Of a DNA stretch of 64,000 bases, positions 1 through 14,771 are shown in pieces. The notes beneath the pieces were generated by a model. It was not told where the DNA came from. It saw only the letters and a list, made by a program, of their open reading frames with translations, and ran no database searches. Each line of letters starts with the position of its first letter. The stretch's first letter is position 1. Source of the DNA: Centrapalus pauciflorus (lineage: Eukaryota; Streptophyta; Magnoliopsida; Asterales; Asteraceae); NCBI GenBank assembly GCA_020465985.1, contig JAANYP010002939.1, positions 243,555 to 307,554 on the forward strand. The letters are read 5' to 3'. The translations under genes were made by a program, and so were the position numbers.

Positions 1-236
1 ATTATTCACCAACAAACAGATAACATAATGATCTGATAGCTTAATTAAAGTGCGGAAGCAAAATACATAAATAAAAGTATTACAACTGAGTCTAACACCC
101 TACGGTGCTACAAAGGTTACACGTCTAAGTCTACCAACTCAAATTATTACATTATCCCAAATTCATTACAACAAAATTTTCATAAACCAAATACCAAAGT
201 AAACGGTAGAAATCTTCAAATACTTCAATAGATTTC

Positions 237-271
237 CTAGCTAGATGGTCCAGCTGCGGATTTTCCTTTTC
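237..271 (-). other. putative LTR terminal exon (copy in G)
   Basis: On the minus strand a TTTTTACAG acceptor-like site ends at 272. The next bases, in the frame that needs one base from an upstream exon, encode KGKSAAGPSS and a TAG stop at 239-237. The same peptide tail occurs at the matching place in the LTRs of B, D and F. Just upstream of the acceptor the same frame contains a TGA here, so the conservation begins at the splice site. No upstream exon was found. Confidence 0.5.
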
Positions 272-929
272 CTGTAAAAATTCAACAACTAAAGGGGTAA
301 GCTAAAGCTTAGTGAATACCATATGATTTTACACATTCTACAAATCATTATGATGCCACCCAGGGTAACCGCGGTAACACATACCGTATACCCCACACGT
401 ACTCCAAGTACGCAAACCCGAGCCGCAACTCCTTCGAGCTGACACTCGGCATAAGAATAACCAACCATCTGAGGCAGACATTACATCGGGGATGACCTAC
501 TGTCTATCCTGGCCACAGAGGTGTCAAACTCTTGGTCATATAGCACAGTAACATCAGAGTACAGATGCGACCACGCAGGTCCATCGAAAGGATGCACAAC
601 AAATGAACGGACATGCAACAAGTATGAATGTGCATCAACATATACGCATGTTAGTAGAATGCCAAACAAATATGAAACAACATGCCTCAGCAGGCAATGC
701 AAACATAATGCAGATGCAGCAATGTTAAAATCAAAGGTACTCACAGTGGGTGCGTTATTAAACTTCAGATTAATATTATTTCTCCTTGGAATTTCAACCG
801 GATCCACAAAGTACCCCACTGTGGGTTAAACAACACCACAAGGGACCTGTTAATTCAGTTGTAACAACACATTGTGTCAATAACTTGTTTAATTTCACAA
901 AACTTAATTTTATAATTATTGCAAAGTTT

Positions 930-1290
930 GGTCCCAATTTCGGATCTATGTCCGAATTCGGATCCCACCCGAATTCGGACCCCCAGTTCGGATTCCACAT
1001 AAATCCCAATTCGGTCCACATATATATATAAGTCCCAATTCGGACTCCATTAATTTCGGACCATATCCGAATTCCAACACTTATGATATTTTAACATTTT
1101 GATTATCACATTTCGGACCAAAAGCCAAATTCGGGCCCATCCAAATTCGGTCCCCAACCGAATTCGGATCTCCATCCAAATTCCAATACTTAGAAATATT
1201 TTGCTAATTTTGAACATCAACATTTCGGATCCTGTCCGAATTCGGTCCGGATCCGAGTTCCTGCCAGATCCGAATTCGGACATCCGAGTT
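930..1290. repeat. CCGAATTCGG motif array in LTR of G
   Basis: About 360 bp hold many copies of a palindromic core, CCGAATTCGG or half of it (TTCGGACC, CCGAATT), at irregular spacing of roughly 15 to 30 bp. The LTR of F carries the same motif at 58140-58500. The spacing is too irregular for a simple satellite. Role unknown; clustered protein-binding sites are one possibility. Confidence 0.7.
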
Positions 1291-2143
1291 CATATTGGTG
1301 CAGTCTTGATATTTTCCAGATTTAATCCAAGTCATTTTTGGTACTAATTCAATGCTCGAAATAATTTATGCCAACATAAAATACACTTGATTACAACCAT
1401 TTTAACACTATTATTAACACCTTTACATGCCAAACTCACTCCTTTTTGTTCAACCGTCGAACACATACCAAGAACACACACTAAATTTTTAAAAATCATA
1501 CTTTCGGGTTGAATCAAGACCTGAAACTTTGTACATAGCATCTTATACACTCGATTTACATGAATCCATGATAACATAACACATGCATTAACATTTGAAA
1601 TCAAAATCAGTGATTCAAAGTTCATCCAAAACCAAACCAAAATGTTCAATAATCCGAAATATAGAAGATTTTTACCTCAAATCTTCAATTGCAGTGTTTA
1701 TAGATCCTTCTTTGTGACTTGAATCCAAACTTTTAGCTTCAAATTCCAATTTTTTTTTGTGACCTTTGATCGTTTTTTTTTTAGAGAGAGAGAGCCGAGA
1801 GAGAATAGAAGTTTAGAGAGAGAGAGAGAGCAATATTTCAAATGAAAGATTATAAGTCTTTCATTCTCCTCTTTCATCTATTGGCACATTTCACCCCTTC
1901 ACTTATCCGGTTCCATAAAATACTGATTTTTATAAAATAAAGAATTCCATCTTTATTTTATTTTCCTTAACAATTATTAATAATTTGTTCACTTAAATAA
2001 CTTTAAATTTCTCAATTTCTAATTAAAGCAACCAACTTTATAATCAACCCAAATTTCGTACCAACTTTCATAATTCAACTTAAATTACAAATTTAAACTT
2101 AATAAACTTCAAAATATAATAATTTAACTCCGATGATGTTACA

Positions 2144-3216
2144 CCATAAATGCGGAAGGTGCATTGGTGAGCCCAAACGGCATCACCAAGAATTCGTAGT
2201 GCCAATAATAAGTTCGGAAGGCAGTTTTTGGCACATCTTCCTCTTGGACCTTCAATTGATGGTAACTCGATCGAAGACCAATCTTTGAGAAGTAGAAGGC
2301 CCTTTGTAATTGATCAAACACGTCATCAATGGAGGGCAATAGGTACTTATTATTAATGGTCACCTTATTTAAGTCTCTATAGTCAATACACATTCTCAAC
2401 GTTTCATCCTTCTTTCGTACAAACAATATCGACGCACCTCAAGACGAGGTGCTCAGTTGGATGAACCCTTTATCTAGAAACTCTTGCAGTTGTGCCATCA
2501 TCTCCTTCATCTCCGATGGAGCCAAATGATATGGAGCACGTGCAATGGGCACGCTCCTGACACTAAATTTATCTGAAACTCTATTGATCTATCAGGTTGC
2601 AAACCCGGCAAATCATCAGACAAAATGTTCGGATACTCATTCACCACCGACACATCCTTCAAATTTCTCTCATCTTTCTTAGCATCCAACACATATGCGA
2701 AGACGTTTTGGCATCCTTTGCTAATACTTCTACGATTTGATTGTAATATATCTCTTTCAATTATCGTCATAGATGAAAAGATCCTTGCCATCCAGAGTCA
2801 CCAAATGGACTAATCTTTTGGCACAAGCAGTACAGACATAATTGGCAGCTAACCAATCTATACCCACTATCACATCAAACTCTTTTGTGTTGGCTACAAG
2901 GTCGATAATAGAATGATACCAGTCTAAAGTGAGTACACAATCATAATAAATTTGGGTAACTACGACGGATTTGCAACTAGCGACATCAATAGTTAAAGGA
3001 AACGACAACAATGAAGGAAATTTATCCAACTTCCGAGCAAATGATTTAGACAGAAAAGACACATTCACACCCGAACCAAACAACACTATAGCAGGTAAGG
3101 AATCGAGTAAAAATATACCAGTCACAACATTTGACACGTGTTGGGCCTCCGCAACAGTAATCTGATATACTCTAGCATGTGCTTTTGGCGTGTTCCCCTA
3201 TGATTGGGAGGAACCA
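2144..3216 (-). pseudogene. gypsy element G: decayed protease and N-terminal RT
   Basis: In minus-strand order there is a retropepsin-like segment (3137-2757) with a VLFGSG core where the catalytic Asp of DSG has become Gly, a linker with the VNEYPNILSDDLPGL region, and the RT N-terminal part (2426-2139) with [30 protein letters not shown] and [14 protein letters not shown] frameshift lies near 2548, and a stop near 2438 replaces a conserved Trp. RT stops before the catalytic xxDD box because the LTR follows directly at 2143. The right side ends where the CCCTAAA array begins. Ty3/gypsy, related to the chromovirus-type B, D and F; certainly non-functional. Confidence 0.88.
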
Positions 3217-6171
3217 AAGCCTAACCCCTAAAAACTAAACCCAAAACCAAAACCTAAACCCAAAACCCTAACCCTAAACACTAAAAATAAACCCTAACCC
3301 TAAACCTTAACCCAAACCCAAACCCATAAAATAGACCTAAACCTAACCCTAAACCCCAACTTTAATCCTAAACCAAAGCCTAAACCTAACCCTTAAACCC
3401 AAAACACTAAACCCAAACCCTAAACACTAATTTCAATTCCTATACCCTAACCTAACCCTAACCCTAACCCTAAACCTAACTCTAAATTATAAAGCCTAAT
3501 CCTAACCCTAAACCCTGAACAAAAAACCTAAACCCAAAACCCAAACTCAAGCCCAAAACCTTAACCCTAACCCTAACCGTAACCCTAAATCCTAAACCCT
3601 AAACTCTAAACCCTAACCTAACCATAAACCCTAAACCATAAACAAACCCTATCCTTAAACCCTAAGCTCTAAACAAACCTAACCCTAAACCCAAAAGCTT
3701 AACACCAACCCTAAAACCTAAACAAAACTATAAACCTTAACCCTAATCTTGGCCATAAGTGTAAACCGAAACCGTATCCCTTACCCTAATCCAAACCCTA
3801 ACCCTAAATCCTAATCCTAATCCTAAACCTTAACCCTAACCCACAACCCAAAACCCTACCTCAAACCCTAACCCTAATCCAAAACCTAACCCTAAACCAA
3901 ACCTTAAACCCTAACCTTAAATACTAAATCAATCCCTAAACCCTAACCCCAACCCCTAAACCCCAAACCAAAACCCTAACCCCCCCCCCCCCAAACCCTA
4001 AACCTTGAACCTAAAACGCTAACCCTAAGCACTAAACACTAAACGCTGACCATAAATCAAACCATAACTTTAATACCTAATCCTTAAACCCTAACTCTAA
4101 CCCTATCCGTAAACCATAAAACCCTAAACCATAACCCTACCCTAACCATAAAAAAAACCTTAACCCTAAACTAAACCCAAACCCTAAACCGTAACCCTAA
4201 CCCATCCCTAACCCCTAAAGTCTAAACCCTAAAAGTAAACCATAACCCAAAGCCTAAACAAAACACTAAATCCTAAACCCTTAGCCTAAACTCTAAACCT
4301 TACACCAAACCCTGACCCTAAACCCTAAACACTAAACCCTATTCCTAAACCCTAAACCAAACCCTAAATCCAAACCCTAAACTAAACCCTAAACCCTAAC
4401 CATAAACCTTAAACCCTAACCCAAACCCTAAACCCTAACCCTTACCGTAAACCCTAACACTATTCGTAAACCTAAACCCTAAACTAAACCCTAACCGTAC
4501 ACCCTTACCCTAAACCCTAACCCTAAACAAAACACTAAACCCTAAACCCTAACCCTTTAAACCCTAACCCTAAACCCTAATCAAACCTTAAACCAAAACC
4601 CAAACCCAAACCCAAAACCCTAAAGCATATAACTTAAACTCTAGACCTAAAACCATAAAGCCTAACCCTAAACCTTAACGCTAACCCTAAACCCTAACCT
4701 AACCCTAAACACGAAACCCTAAACCATAGCCCAAAACCTAACCCTAAACCCTAAACTGTAAACTTAAACCCTAATCCTAAACACTAAACCCTATCCCCAA
4801 ATCCTAACCTAAACACTAACCTAACCCAAAACCTAAACCTAAACCTAAACCCTAAACCCCAAACCAAATCCTAAACCTTAATCCTAAACCAAACCCTAAA
4901 CTCTAACACTAAACCCTAAACCTAACCCCTTAAACCCAAAACCCTAACCCTAAACCATAATCCCAATTCCTATACCCTAACCTAACCTAACCCTAAAACT
5001 AAACTCCAAACCGTAAACCAAACCCTAACCCTAAACCCAAACCCTAAACCTTAAACAAAACCCCAAACCCTAAACCCAAATTGTAACCCTAACCCTAACC
5101 CTAAACCCAAAACTCTAAACTCTAACCCTAAACCATCACTGAACCCTAAACTCTAAACCCTAACCCAAACCCTAAACCCTAACCCCAACCCCTTATACCC
5201 TAAACCCTAATTCAAACCTTAAACCAAAACCAAAACCCTAAGTCCTAACCCAAAACCAAAACCCAAAACCCTAACCCTAACCCTAAACCCTAAAGCATAT
5301 ACCCTAAACCCTAGACCCAAAACCATAAAGCATAAACCTAACACAAAACCATAAAGCCTAACCTTAAACCAAACCCTAAACCTTAACGCTAACCCTAAAC
5401 CTAAACCCTAAACCAAACCCTTAATCCTAACCATAAACCAAAACATTAAACCTTAAACCCTAACCTAACCCTTAAACCCTAACCCTGACCTTAAACCGTA
5501 AACCATAACTCAAAACCTAACCCTAAACCATAAACTTAAACCCTAAACCTAAACCCTAGACCCTAATCCTAAACTAAACCCTAAGCCCTAAACCATAAAT
5601 CCTGACACTAACGGTAAACCATAACCCTAACCATAAACCCTATACCATAAACCAAATCCTAAACCTTATCCCCAAACCCAAAACGGTAACCTAACCCAAA
5701 ATGTTAAAATCCCTAAACCCTAAACCCTAAAACTAACCCCTAACCATAAACCATAACCTTAACCATTAACCCTAAACCCTAACCCTATACCAAACCCTAA
5801 ACCATATCCTAATCCTAAACCCTAGCCCTAACCCCATTACCCTAAGCCATAAACCTTCTACTCCAAACCTTAACCCCTAACCACTAAACCCTAAGCCAAA
5901 ACTAAAGCCTAAACCTGAAACCCTAACTGTAACCCTAAACGAAACACTAAACCCTAAACCAAACCCTAAACCTAAACACTAAATACTAAACCCTAATCCT
6001 ACACCAAACACTAAATCCTACACCAAACCCTAACCCTAAACACTAAACCCTAAACCTAACCCTAACCCAAAACCCTACACATAAACCCTAAACCCTAACC
6101 CGACCTTAAACCCTAAACCCTAAACTAAATCCTAAACCCTAACCCCAAATTCCAAACCCTAAACAGTAAAC
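3217..6171. repeat. degenerate interstitial telomere-type array, left half (CCCTAAA)
   Basis: About 2.95 kb of CCCTAAA units, the Arabidopsis-type telomere repeat, with many variants (CCTAAAC, CCCTAACC, CCATAAAC). Nearly all of it is in one orientation, with CCCTAAA on the plus strand. A C run lies at 3980-3991. The degeneracy and the flanking transposons show an interstitial block, not a chromosome end. It abuts element G on the left and is cut on the right by the hAT-like insertion. Confidence 0.93.
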
Positions 6172-6191
6172 TAGAGATGACCGGGGACGGG

Positions 6192-7825
6192 TGTTATGAC
6201 ATATTTTGTAAATTATTTTATAGTATTATTTTATCTCGCATTTGGGTAATTTTTGCCTCAAGTTGCTTAAAAATGAAACTTATTTGATTACTTTTGTATT
6301 TTGAAGTTTGGAGGTTACCAAATCAGCAAAAGAATGGATATTAGAGCAAAACGTCGAATTTACAGTCTAAGCCGAGCTTCCCTGGAGTTGAGTTGATTTT
6401 GAAGCTCCCGACCTAATCGCTGTCGCGACCATAAGGTCGCGGTCGCGCTCCTCATCGCCACCGCGATAAGCCTAGTGCTCATCATCGCGACCGCAATGCT
6501 CCCAACGTGGCCGTGATCGCGTTTTGATATAAAATTCGTCAGCAGCCATTTCAAGAGACACATATTTTTCATAAATTTTCACATAGTTATAGGTGCGATT
6601 ACTAGGTGTAGTGATATATTTCATTTTTCTAGCTAGAATAAGTTTAGTTTAGCAAAGCATTCAGATATTAGTGTTGATCCAAACATTCGGTTGCAGTTTT
6701 GTCTAACATTTCATCTGGTTTTGGTACATTCTTTCCTTTATATTTCTGTAATGATTATGTTTAGTTTAGATTTTGTTGATTTTATTATTTTCAGTATGAT
6801 TAGTGAGTAGTTTAGTTAAACACTTGCTTGGATTACGTTTTTATATGGATTAGTGGAGTATTTGGATGGTTTTGGTTGAAAATTGTTTGATTTATTGAAG
6901 TATCTTCGATTCATGCGATTAATATTGGTAGAATCAGTGTTATAGTTGATATTCTTGCATTATTCTGATAATGATTATTGATTATAAATGTTGATTTTTA
7001 TGAACCTAGTCAAGTTTTATTTAATTTATTAATTGCTTGTAATTTCTTGCATTATTGTGATTATGAGATAGCGACTAGTTGACGAATTGTGAAATCATTG
7101 TATGAAAATTAATCCTTAGCAATATTGTGATCATAGGATTAGTTTAATCTTTGATTTCCTTAAATCTTGTTTATGTTTATGTGGCTAAATTGAATACTTA
7201 GAGTTAATTCCGAGCGCTTGACGTGTAGACAGTTTTAATTTCTAAAAGCAAAATTTATTTGACTTAATTAATCGTAAAAGACATTTTCTATTGATTATAA
7301 GAAATTGTGGAATACTGGAGACTCCATACTTGATTTTCTGAAATTAATAAAATCTATTCATGAATCGGTTTTACATCAAAGTTTACAAACTCTTGAACTT
7401 AAAATATTAAAACAGTTGGATTAAATTCTAACTTATTTTTCTTTGACAAAAAACATCCTAAGTGTTTATTCACCTTTTACTCCCATTAATCCTAAACAAC
7501 GTATCCAAGTGAGTGTTGCTTTTAATATATCTGCTTCTTATATCATTTTAGTTGATATCTTTACATCTTAGTTATTCAGCTAATTAATTTTAATATTTAG
7601 GTTTAGATTAACCCTCACCCTTTGCAGTGGCTAGATATTAGCAAACATCCAACTATCGGTATCTCGTTTCCATTTGTCGTGATAAATCCCTAGGTCCGCT
7701 TCAAGCTGTACTATCTACAATTGGTACACTGCTAGTGGTATTTGGTATAACTTAGGCTTTTTTTTCCTTTTGTTCTTTATGGCCAAATCCGCAAAGACCA
7801 AAAAGCAGGTATATTAAAAGCAACA
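6192..7825 (+). mobile_element. solo-LTR-like insertion in the hAT end
   Basis: The segment begins TGTTATGACA and ends near AAGCAACA, so it has the TG...CA pattern of an LTR; flanks are ACGGG and TTGGG, a weak target-site match. It contains GC-rich CGCGACCGCGA-type phrases near 6420-6530 and ends with a stretch I associate with Athila/Tat gypsy LTRs. An alternative reading is an LTR ending near 7752 plus a few bases of internal sequence with an ATG at about 7780. No gene is present. Confidence 0.4.
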
Positions 7826-9178
<1,353 letters not shown>

Positions 9179-9859
9179 TACTCCCACTTGTGTAAGACGA
9201 CATATTGTCCTGCAGCATGCGCCTAAAGGAGGTCATGGCTAGACACTTTAGGCAACCAAGGTCATAAAAACTCTTACTCCCATTCGGACATTCTTGTTGA
9301 AACAGCTTTCCAAAAAGAAACTTAGGTTATATCCCATGCATCGCGATATTTCAATGTGAAAGCTAGGCATGAATTAGATCAACCGTAGCAAACACGATTA
9401 TGTTTCTTGACTCCCTGATCTCATACTGAACCGTAACAGACAAAGTAGAACACATCAGTTCTGTCCGAGCATGGTCATGCAATTCTGTCAATATCGAACG
9501 CCGAGGGGCCCAGAAATATCTCTTCTTAGTTAAAAGAAGGTGCAAATCCCATCTTGACTATCTAGGCCTCCAGCACGACTCCCACTGCAACCAGCCTCGA
9601 ACCGTTATGATCACCCAGTTACGGATGACGTTAGGTTAGGCCAAATGTACAGCAGCACCCGCACTAAAGTACGTAGACATCTCAGGTACTAAGGATTACC
9701 TTTTCACTTCATTTTCACTTCATTTTAGTCGTTGCAGACATTATGCATAAAACTCTGTTCAATTGGGTATCACATATCCAAGAACAACAGAAGTGAATGA
9801 TTCAGATACACGAAGTCTCAATGTGGTCAACCTTGACCGTTTCCAAGTACTTGGGACAA
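9179..9859 (-). other. copia A 3' internal region without pol
   Basis: It begins with the polypurine tract (minus-strand AAGTGGGAG just inside the LTR). No protease, integrase or RT motif is readable in any frame, so pol has been lost between the gag zinc knuckle and the polypurine tract. A 60-residue minus-strand frame at 9545-9363 matches nothing I recognise. Confidence 0.6.
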
Positions 9860-10600
9860 TTCCTTTCCCAGTGCCCAGTTTCCTAGCACTCAAAGAATTT
9901 GCCATCCTTGGATTTGACTTCTCTGGTTCTAGGTTTTAGCTACTTGTTAGCTTTAACCTCCGTCTTGGAAACTTACTTTCCCTTCCGTCTCTTTCCTTAT
10001 CTTCTCTCCTTAATCATTCCCTCAGCAGTCTATAGCATCTGATGCAGCCCACTGATCATCTTCTCCATGCATATTGTAACAAATTACAAATTGCTAAAAT
10101 TCCTTCAATAAGGAATTGAGAATCAGATTCGTGGTCATGTCCTGTGTCACGGGATACCCAAGTCTGCTAAGATGATCCAGATAACCTTTCATCTTCAGTA
10201 AATGAGGTCTAACAGCTGTTCCTTCTGCCATTCTACAGGAGCTCAGAGCCCTAGTTGTATATATTTCTCAGTCCGAGCCTGAGTCTAGAACATATCCTTT
10301 AGTCGGCGATACATCTGGCAAGCTGAGACGTCCATAAGGCTAGTTCGCAGCTCAGATGTCATGGTCGTTAGCATTAGATAGGCAACATTGACCGAATCCT
10401 CAGAGTGCTTCTTGTGGAGATTTCTCTCCTCAACTGTAGCAGTCTCTGCAGGAGCAGGTCCTGGTGCGCTTTCCAGAACATACGATTTTCACTCTGTACT
10501 CAGAACATTAGTCAGATTTTATTCCCAATTCAGGATGTTGCCTCTTTTGAGTTCTCCATATCCCGAATGGACCTTAAAGTAGCAACATGTGCTTTTGGGG
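9860..10600 (-). pseudogene. copia A decayed gag with broken zinc knuckle
   Basis: Minus-strand translation across several frames gives the layout of a copia gag (UBN2 type). There is an MTSELRTSLMDVSA-like helix region near 10370, then YLDHLSRLGYPV and ILNSLLKEF near 10190-10080, then a CCHC remnant near 9890-9850 reading C-x-E-T-G-H-W-x-R-N-C with a stop beside the first cysteine. Frameshifts and stops are scattered throughout. With no pol, element A could only have moved with proteins from another copy. Confidence 0.75.
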
Positions 10601-13530
10601 AGGATTTTCAAGTGGGGGAAGGATATTGACGTTATCATTGTTGTTGTTACTGTTATTGTCATTGTTATTATTAAACCGTTTCTACCTCTGTCTTTTTCAA
10701 CCATCTTAAACAATTTTTCAAAAATTAGTATTTGATTAACCATTAATAAATCAATAACCCAAAATTCAGAAAATGATTTATTAATCCTAAGAACCATTTT
10801 ACTTATTCATGCACCCAACGGAAGCTGAACCTATATGAATAAGCTACTCAGGCAGACAACTTATTACCAATTACAACCCCTTGTAACTCTTAGATCTTAT
10901 GAGATTTTTAATTTTTAAATTGATCATGTTTAATCTCATCCACACCTTGCGCAACAGTCTTACTGAGGAACCACCACTAACACATACCATATAACAACTG
11001 CTAGTCACTGGCCCAAGTCTCACTTAGGATCCGCAGTACTTACCTCACAGCTCTCCGAGTTTGCGGCGTAAGCACCCAACGAAGGCTGAACCTACTTACG
11101 ACGACCGGTCACCGTGAGTGCCACTATATGGACGGTGTGTTGTGTCAGATTTTTAATTTGGGTTTATAACCAGTCTCTTACCAAGAACTAGTGGCCAGTC
11201 AGGTTAGTCAGCGGGGAAGATCCTTTCGCTTCAAAACCTCTGGGAAATTCCTACAACCACAGCCCGAGCGTGACTGTCCTAGACACCACCTATTCTGGTA
11301 AACAATCCAGTTAATGTACCAGTTTTAAGAATTTCAACTCTTTGATCATATGACATTTAAAAATAAATCTCCTTTTATTTGAAAAACTAATTTCATAAAA
11401 ATGTCATATCTAACACCTGACAAAATAATTAAAGTTTCCAATTTAAACTTCCTTTTAAATACTTTAATTTTTCATAATGATTGTAGTTTTGATTTCTTAA
11501 ATTTATCTACTTTGTCCCACAACCACGCAGATATAAATAATGCATAAAGAAATAAAACATACAACCACACGGTGACATAGCGTTGCCAAAAACTAAATTG
11601 GTTTCCGAGAGCCATACGGACAAACCAATTAGGTCAAAACCTAAGAGAACAAAATCAACACACAAGGCAAGAATGTTGAACTCTTTCAACTCCCACTAGC
11701 CTCAACATCCGATGATGTCTCCGAGCGTCCTTGATGGATGACCTCCTTCTTGATGGACATCTTCGCAAAGATTTTTACAAAATTTTAATCTAAATATATT
11801 TGCCTATTTTCTAACCTATTACAGATTACATCTTAAAAACCGGGATTCCAATTGCACACAGGCCTTCCCAAAAATAACCAATAATAAAAATAGCAAATAT
11901 CACGATTAAATAAACAACCATCACAAATAAAGAGGTCTCAAGGCTTGGCTATGTCACAAACATTAATAAAACAGTAAAGCATATTAATAATCTTGAATTT
12001 ATTTTCATCTTGCCATGAAAATAATTTCAAGACCAATTAATCTACCATTAATTGAAGTAATCATGTCCAATATCGTTCTTAAATTAAATACGGTTCGTAA
12101 AATCGAAATTCAGGATCACTTTCCAAAATTAGAAACTTTTTCCCGAAAAATTCAAATTCAATTCCATCTTTGCATTATCTTTGGATTCAAAACTACACTT
12201 TTCTTAAAATATTCAATTAACAATTCAAACACCTTTGAAACTTAAACTTACTATTTTAAGAAACTTTTTATTAAACAACATTTAATAAATATAGTTATTA
12301 TTTTCAAATAATATTGATAAATAATTTAAACTTCCTTTAAAAAATAATTATCAATTAACTATTATTCTATAGAAACATCTTTCCAGAAATGAATAAACTT
12401 TATTTAAAATGTCAATTTTCTAAATAAACAATTTTACCAATAAAATATGTCTTTTAAAATATTTTAAAGAAAATTTGCCATCTTTAAATAACACCAAAAA
12501 CTTTTCTTTATGGTTTTAAACGATTTCTACCAAAAACGTTAATGTCGATATCAAATCTCAAAATATTAAACCATGACCGAGCATGAAACTCAAAGTACCG
12601 ATTTCATCAATTTGAAAATATAATCCTTAAATTAAACTCTCTTTAATTTAATAATGCATTTTATGGAGCTAAGTATTAAATGTATAAATTAAATCTAGTT
12701 TATAAATTAAAATTACCATTAATTTTAATTTCAACATTAAAACTTAACTTTTAATTAAAACCGATTTAGTTTAAACGAAGAATTACCGGAAAACGGAAAC
12801 GAACGAACTTAGTTAACCGACTCATACTCGGGTTTAATAACCCATATGAACCGAAAACAAGTAGGGTATTAAATCCTTGACGGCTGAAATTTATCAAAGC
12901 CTTTAATCAACTCACTTTGATTATTTCGATTTACATATTTCAATTAATCGTTTAATTATCAAATTGAATAATATTTAAACCGATTTGTGAATTTATAAAA
13001 CTAATAAAGTCTCCCACTTTAATTTTGTAAAACCAAAAACACATTTAGTCACAAATGTTTAAATATTAATAACCAAACACTTTTGATTTATTAATTCGAT
13101 TTTAACGCATTTAATTTAATCGTTCGAGTTTAACCGTGAATTAAACGACATGACGGAAACAAATAATCCATCACCTCGGTTGCCACATCACAACCGAGAG
13201 GTCATGGGTCTCAACCCATGGCCGAAATCTCTAGGTTTGATTTCGCGAACCGCAACGTTTAATTTTCGACTTTAATCAATTAAACACTTTTAAATAATCA
13301 GACATCAACTAAATAAAACGAACTAAGATTTCAAAATCCCGAGTTCCGAAAAACTCCAAGGTTGGCAGGGTTTCCAAAACCTTTGGTCGATTTTCTCCAA
13401 ACCAAATCAAAACCTTAAACGTTTTAATTATTGATTTCGATCGTTTAAACACTTTTAATTATTAAAAATCGAAACTTTAATAACATTGGACATAAATACA
13501 CGAATAATACTATCATTATGTTACTTGAGG
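10601..13530 (-). other. copia A long 5' leader, no gene seen
   Basis: About 2.9 kb between gag and the primer binding site. AT-rich, with a few phrases such as CACCCAACGGAAGCTGAACC and a relative near 11070. Frames are short and unsupported. A long untranslated leader is common in non-autonomous LTR elements. Confidence 0.5.
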
Positions 13531-13544
13531 TGGCTCTGATACCA
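13531..13544 (-). other. primer binding site of copia A (initiator tRNA-Met)
   Basis: The minus strand reads TGGTATCAGAGCCA one base inside the LTR, the classic primer site complementary to the 3' end of initiator tRNA-Met. It fixes the minus-strand orientation of A. Confidence 0.93.
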
Positions 13545-13545
13545 C

Positions 13546-14471
13546 TGTTGGGAATTCGTATCGTTTTTCATAAAAACATAAACATTAATTATATTAACGC
13601 ACAGCGGAAGCTTTTAAAAATCACGAATTTCGTACACAGATCATCAAGTATACATAAGATAAGTAAACGAGAAAGCAATAAAAATCTGTACCTTTGTATT
13701 CTATGACAAGAATACACGAATGAGACGCTTTCGGTATCCACCGGTGATGACACGGTCGAGCGGCGCCAAGTATGCAATCAAACACAGGAAGAACGGGAAA
13801 ACCAAAACCCTATCGTATGAGTTTGGTACGGCTTTAGATGGCCACCACACACACACCTTCAAGTGTGTGTGCGTCGTCCTAATAAAATCACACAAACCCC
13901 ACACATATATATCACTCATATGGTGGTTATTTGTATATATCTCCATTGATTTCTCTATGGCCGTACGTTTGTGTGTATATATAATCAAACTCTAATATAA
14001 TAATATAATATATATCTTAATAATTATCTTTATTATTTAAACATTATATAATTATCTCTATAATTATATATCTTTTAAATAATATTTATCTTTTATATAT
14101 TATCTAATAGTATATAAATGACTAGATAATTATTTATAATTATCTCTATTTATTTGTTTATAATTATCCATCCAATTATCAAATAACAGATGATAATAAT
14201 AATTCAAATAAATCAATCTTTTATTTAATATCCAATAATATATAAAAGACTAGATAATTATTTAATTATCATCCAATGACAATTAAATTCCTACAATATC
14301 TAATATTGAACTTTTAGTCCCCGTACTTTGAGATAGCATTAATCACATATTAATTTAATCTCAATGATCATTTCGTGTCATAAACAATGTCCAATATTAT
14401 CTATTCAATCGTTTTATTGCATCTGGTCAGTTGTGCTCATCGGTGTGACCCTCAAGTGTTTTATGAAATCA
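13546..14471 (-). mobile_element. copia A, 5' LTR (right copy), first part
   Basis: It starts TGTTGGGAATTCG and matches 8157-9140 until TATGAAATCA at 14471, where gypsy B interrupts it. The LTR resumes at 44128. The five bases AATCA at 14467-14471 are repeated at 44123-44127. Confidence 0.9.
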
Positions 14472-14736
14472 TGTGAGACCTATGATTTCTCAAAGGTCTT
14501 AAGTCTAGGCCCAGTAGCAACGCAATATCAATCATGAAACTAAGATAAAATTAACAGTGCGGAATTACAGTTAATTACAATCAGAGACAATATTAAGTAA
14601 TAGGGCACACACTTCAAAACTATTTCATCAAAGCACAAATGTAAACTAGCCCCGAACCTCAAAGCTCAATCATCAATCTAGTACCACGGAGTTGAAACAG
14701 GTTCTAAAGCACTTCAAGCTCTTTCAAAGTCCTGAC

Positions 14737-14771
14737 CTATGAACTAGGTCCAGCCAATCCTTTGCCTTTAC
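14737..14771 (-). other. putative LTR terminal exon (copy in B, left LTR)
   Basis: On the minus strand ATTTTTCAG ends at 14772. The downstream frame encodes KGKGLAGPSS and TAG at 14739-14737. Upstream in the same frame a TAA occurs within CACTAA, so the conserved reading begins at the acceptor. Confidence 0.5.

Larger units (their letters stand above)
1..2143 (-). mobile_element. LTR of gypsy element G (partial, 3' LTR side)
   Basis: Read on the minus strand, this LTR starts with TGTAACATC at 2143 and runs off the left edge of the window, so its other end is not seen. It abuts pol remnants directly at 2144. It shares a block with the LTRs of elements B, D and F: TCACTAAGC, a pyrimidine-rich stretch, ACAGG and a tiny reading frame (see 237-271). 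It also holds an array of CCGAATTCGG-like motifs and GA-rich runs near 1780-1830. The open frames here are short and match no protein I know. Confidence 0.7.

Noticed and set aside
481..829. 112- and 102-residue frames on opposite strands
   Set aside because: They overlap each other inside the LTR of G, have no similarity to the matching region of other LTRs at the protein level, and no recognised domain.
3217..6171. True chromosome end
   Set aside because: Units are strongly degenerate, transposons flank both outer sides, and orientation does not change toward an end of the window.
6360..6572. 70-residue minus-strand frame in a GC-richer stretch
   Set aside because: It lies over imperfect CGCGACCGCGA repeats in an LTR-like region; no start context or protein similarity that I recognise.
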